7,209 nt of DNA. Source: Treponema sp. (GTDB taxonomy: Bacteria; Spirochaetota; Spirochaetia; Treponematales; Treponemataceae). The notes below the pieces were generated by a model. That model was not told where the DNA came from and did no database searches. It saw only the letters and a list, made by a program, of their open reading frames with translations. The position numbers and the translations under genes are program-made. The first letter of the stretch is position 1, and every line of letters begins with the position of its first letter. The stretch is taken from positions 1-7,209 of the forward strand of contig JAILNY010000019.1 in the NCBI GenBank assembly GCA_024691105.1, read 5' to 3'. Below are positions 6,880-7,209 of the stretch, in pieces.

Positions 6880-7209
6880 ATGAAAAAACTTTTATTATTA
6901 TTAGTTTTACTTTTAAGTGCCGCAACATTATCTGCTAAAAATGTTTATGATGGAGCAGACGAAGCAACAAAAAAACTCCTTGCAGAAGTTGATGCCTGCA
7001 TTTACCAGAAAAAATATGCAACAGCTTTTAGTAAACTTTCTGAACAAGACAATGAATATGTAATTGCAAAAAGAGTAGATGTTGCCATTAATTATTTTGT
7101 TCAAAGCATGATGCACCAGATGTTTGCATTTAAAGATCTTGATGAAGATGATGACCTTGAATATGTTCCTGTTCCGGCACGAACTTCTTCAAGGTCATCA
7201 TCTTCATCA
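6880..7209 (+). CDS. Secreted/periplasmic protein of unknown function (3' truncated by window end)
   Basis: Not recognised. The frame is open from the ATG at 6880 to the last base (110 codons, no stop), so the C-terminus is missing. The N-terminus is a clear Sec signal peptide: MKK, then a leucine-rich core (4-13), then a likely cleavage after SAATLSA (residue 19) giving a mature start near KNVYDG. No lipobox Cys is at the right place; the only Cys is residue 40. Residues 28-82 look helical and could be repeat-like (KKLLAEVDACIYQKKYATAFSKL resembles a TPR-style helix pair; weak inference). Residues 86-94 are acidic (Asp/Glu) and 102-110 are Ser-rich; the DNA for these two stretches forms a perfect 22-bp inverted repeat. 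It lies 6 bp after trpS; a GGAG at 6864-6867 inside the trpS end is the likely ribosome site, 12 bases from the ATG. Confidence 0.75.
   Translation, partial: MKKLLLLLVLLLSAATLSAKNVYDGADEATKKLLAEVDACIYQKKYATAFSKLSEQDNEYVIAKRVDVAINYFVQSMMHQMFAFKDLDEDDDLEYVPVPARTSSRSSSSS
7140..7209. repeat. Perfect 22-bp inverted repeat with 26-bp spacer at the window end
   Basis: The arm at 7140-7161 (TGATGAAG...CCTTGAA) is the exact reverse complement of 7188-7209 (TTCAAGG...CTTCATCA). Inside the spacer GTTC (7165-7168) can pair with GAAC (7181-7184), lengthening the hairpin. The right arm ends at the final base, so the repeat may extend further. Both arms are coding: the left gives Asp/Glu codons, the right Ser codons. 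Part of the complementarity comes from GAT/GAA versus TCA/TCT low complexity, but the seven-base CCTTGAA/TTCAAGG part is not of that kind. Confidence 0.9.

Noticed and set aside
7140..7209. Inverted repeat as an intrinsic terminator, or as the end of an insertion sequence
   Set aside because: It lies inside an open reading frame, no U tract can be seen after it within the window, and no transposase or target-site duplication is present.
1..7209. CRISPR array, phage genes, toxin-antitoxin pair, defence system or tRNA/rRNA gene
   Set aside because: No spaced repeats, no recognisable proteins of these kinds, and all gaps between genes are under 120 bp and explained by terminators or promoters.

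Overview
The window looks like ordinary chromosomal housekeeping DNA from a spirochaete, most likely a gut- or rumen-type Treponema. The reasons are a low G+C content with poly-A/poly-T-rich spacers, a relaxed spirochaete-style lipobox on the lipoprotein, and the general look of the proteins. This placement is an inference from style; no marker RNA gene is present. The presence of threonine synthase argues against the host-restricted syphilis-type treponemes, which have lost amino-acid biosynthesis.

Layout. (1) 21-581, plus strand: a short TsaC/YrdC-family threonylcarbamoyl-AMP synthase, used in tRNA t6A modification. (2) 582-680: a convergent intergenic spacer with two tandem intrinsic terminators that serve the minus strand. 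They are built from a duplicated module that begins at the tsaC stop codon. (3) 3087-681, minus strand: a two-gene operon. A predicted outer-envelope lipoprotein of unknown function is followed after 19 bp by threonine synthase (thrC). A good sigma70-type promoter lies upstream at 3134-3162. (4) 3088-3203: the divergent spacer. (5) 3204 onward, plus strand: alanine racemase (alr), then folC overlapping it by an ATGA, then trpS behind its own likely promoter and a strong Shine-Dalgarno, then after 6 bp a secreted or periplasmic protein of unknown function that runs off the window end.

The genes serve core metabolism: D-alanine for peptidoglycan (alr), folate polyglutamylation (folC), tRNA charging and modification (trpS, tsaC) and threonine synthesis (thrC). 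They are not one pathway. I found no mobile element, CRISPR array, RNA gene, phage gene or defence system, and I do not see a new multi-gene system here.

The least expected structure is a perfect 22-bp inverted repeat (7140-7161 and 7188-7209) inside the last, incomplete gene, ending exactly at the window boundary. It is either a real hairpin-forming acidic/serine low-complexity coding segment or a fold-back assembly artefact. Lesser points are the duplicated terminator, a basic low-complexity insertion in alanine racemase, substitutions in normally conserved motifs of Alr and FolC, and a trpS -10 box laid over the folC stop codon.
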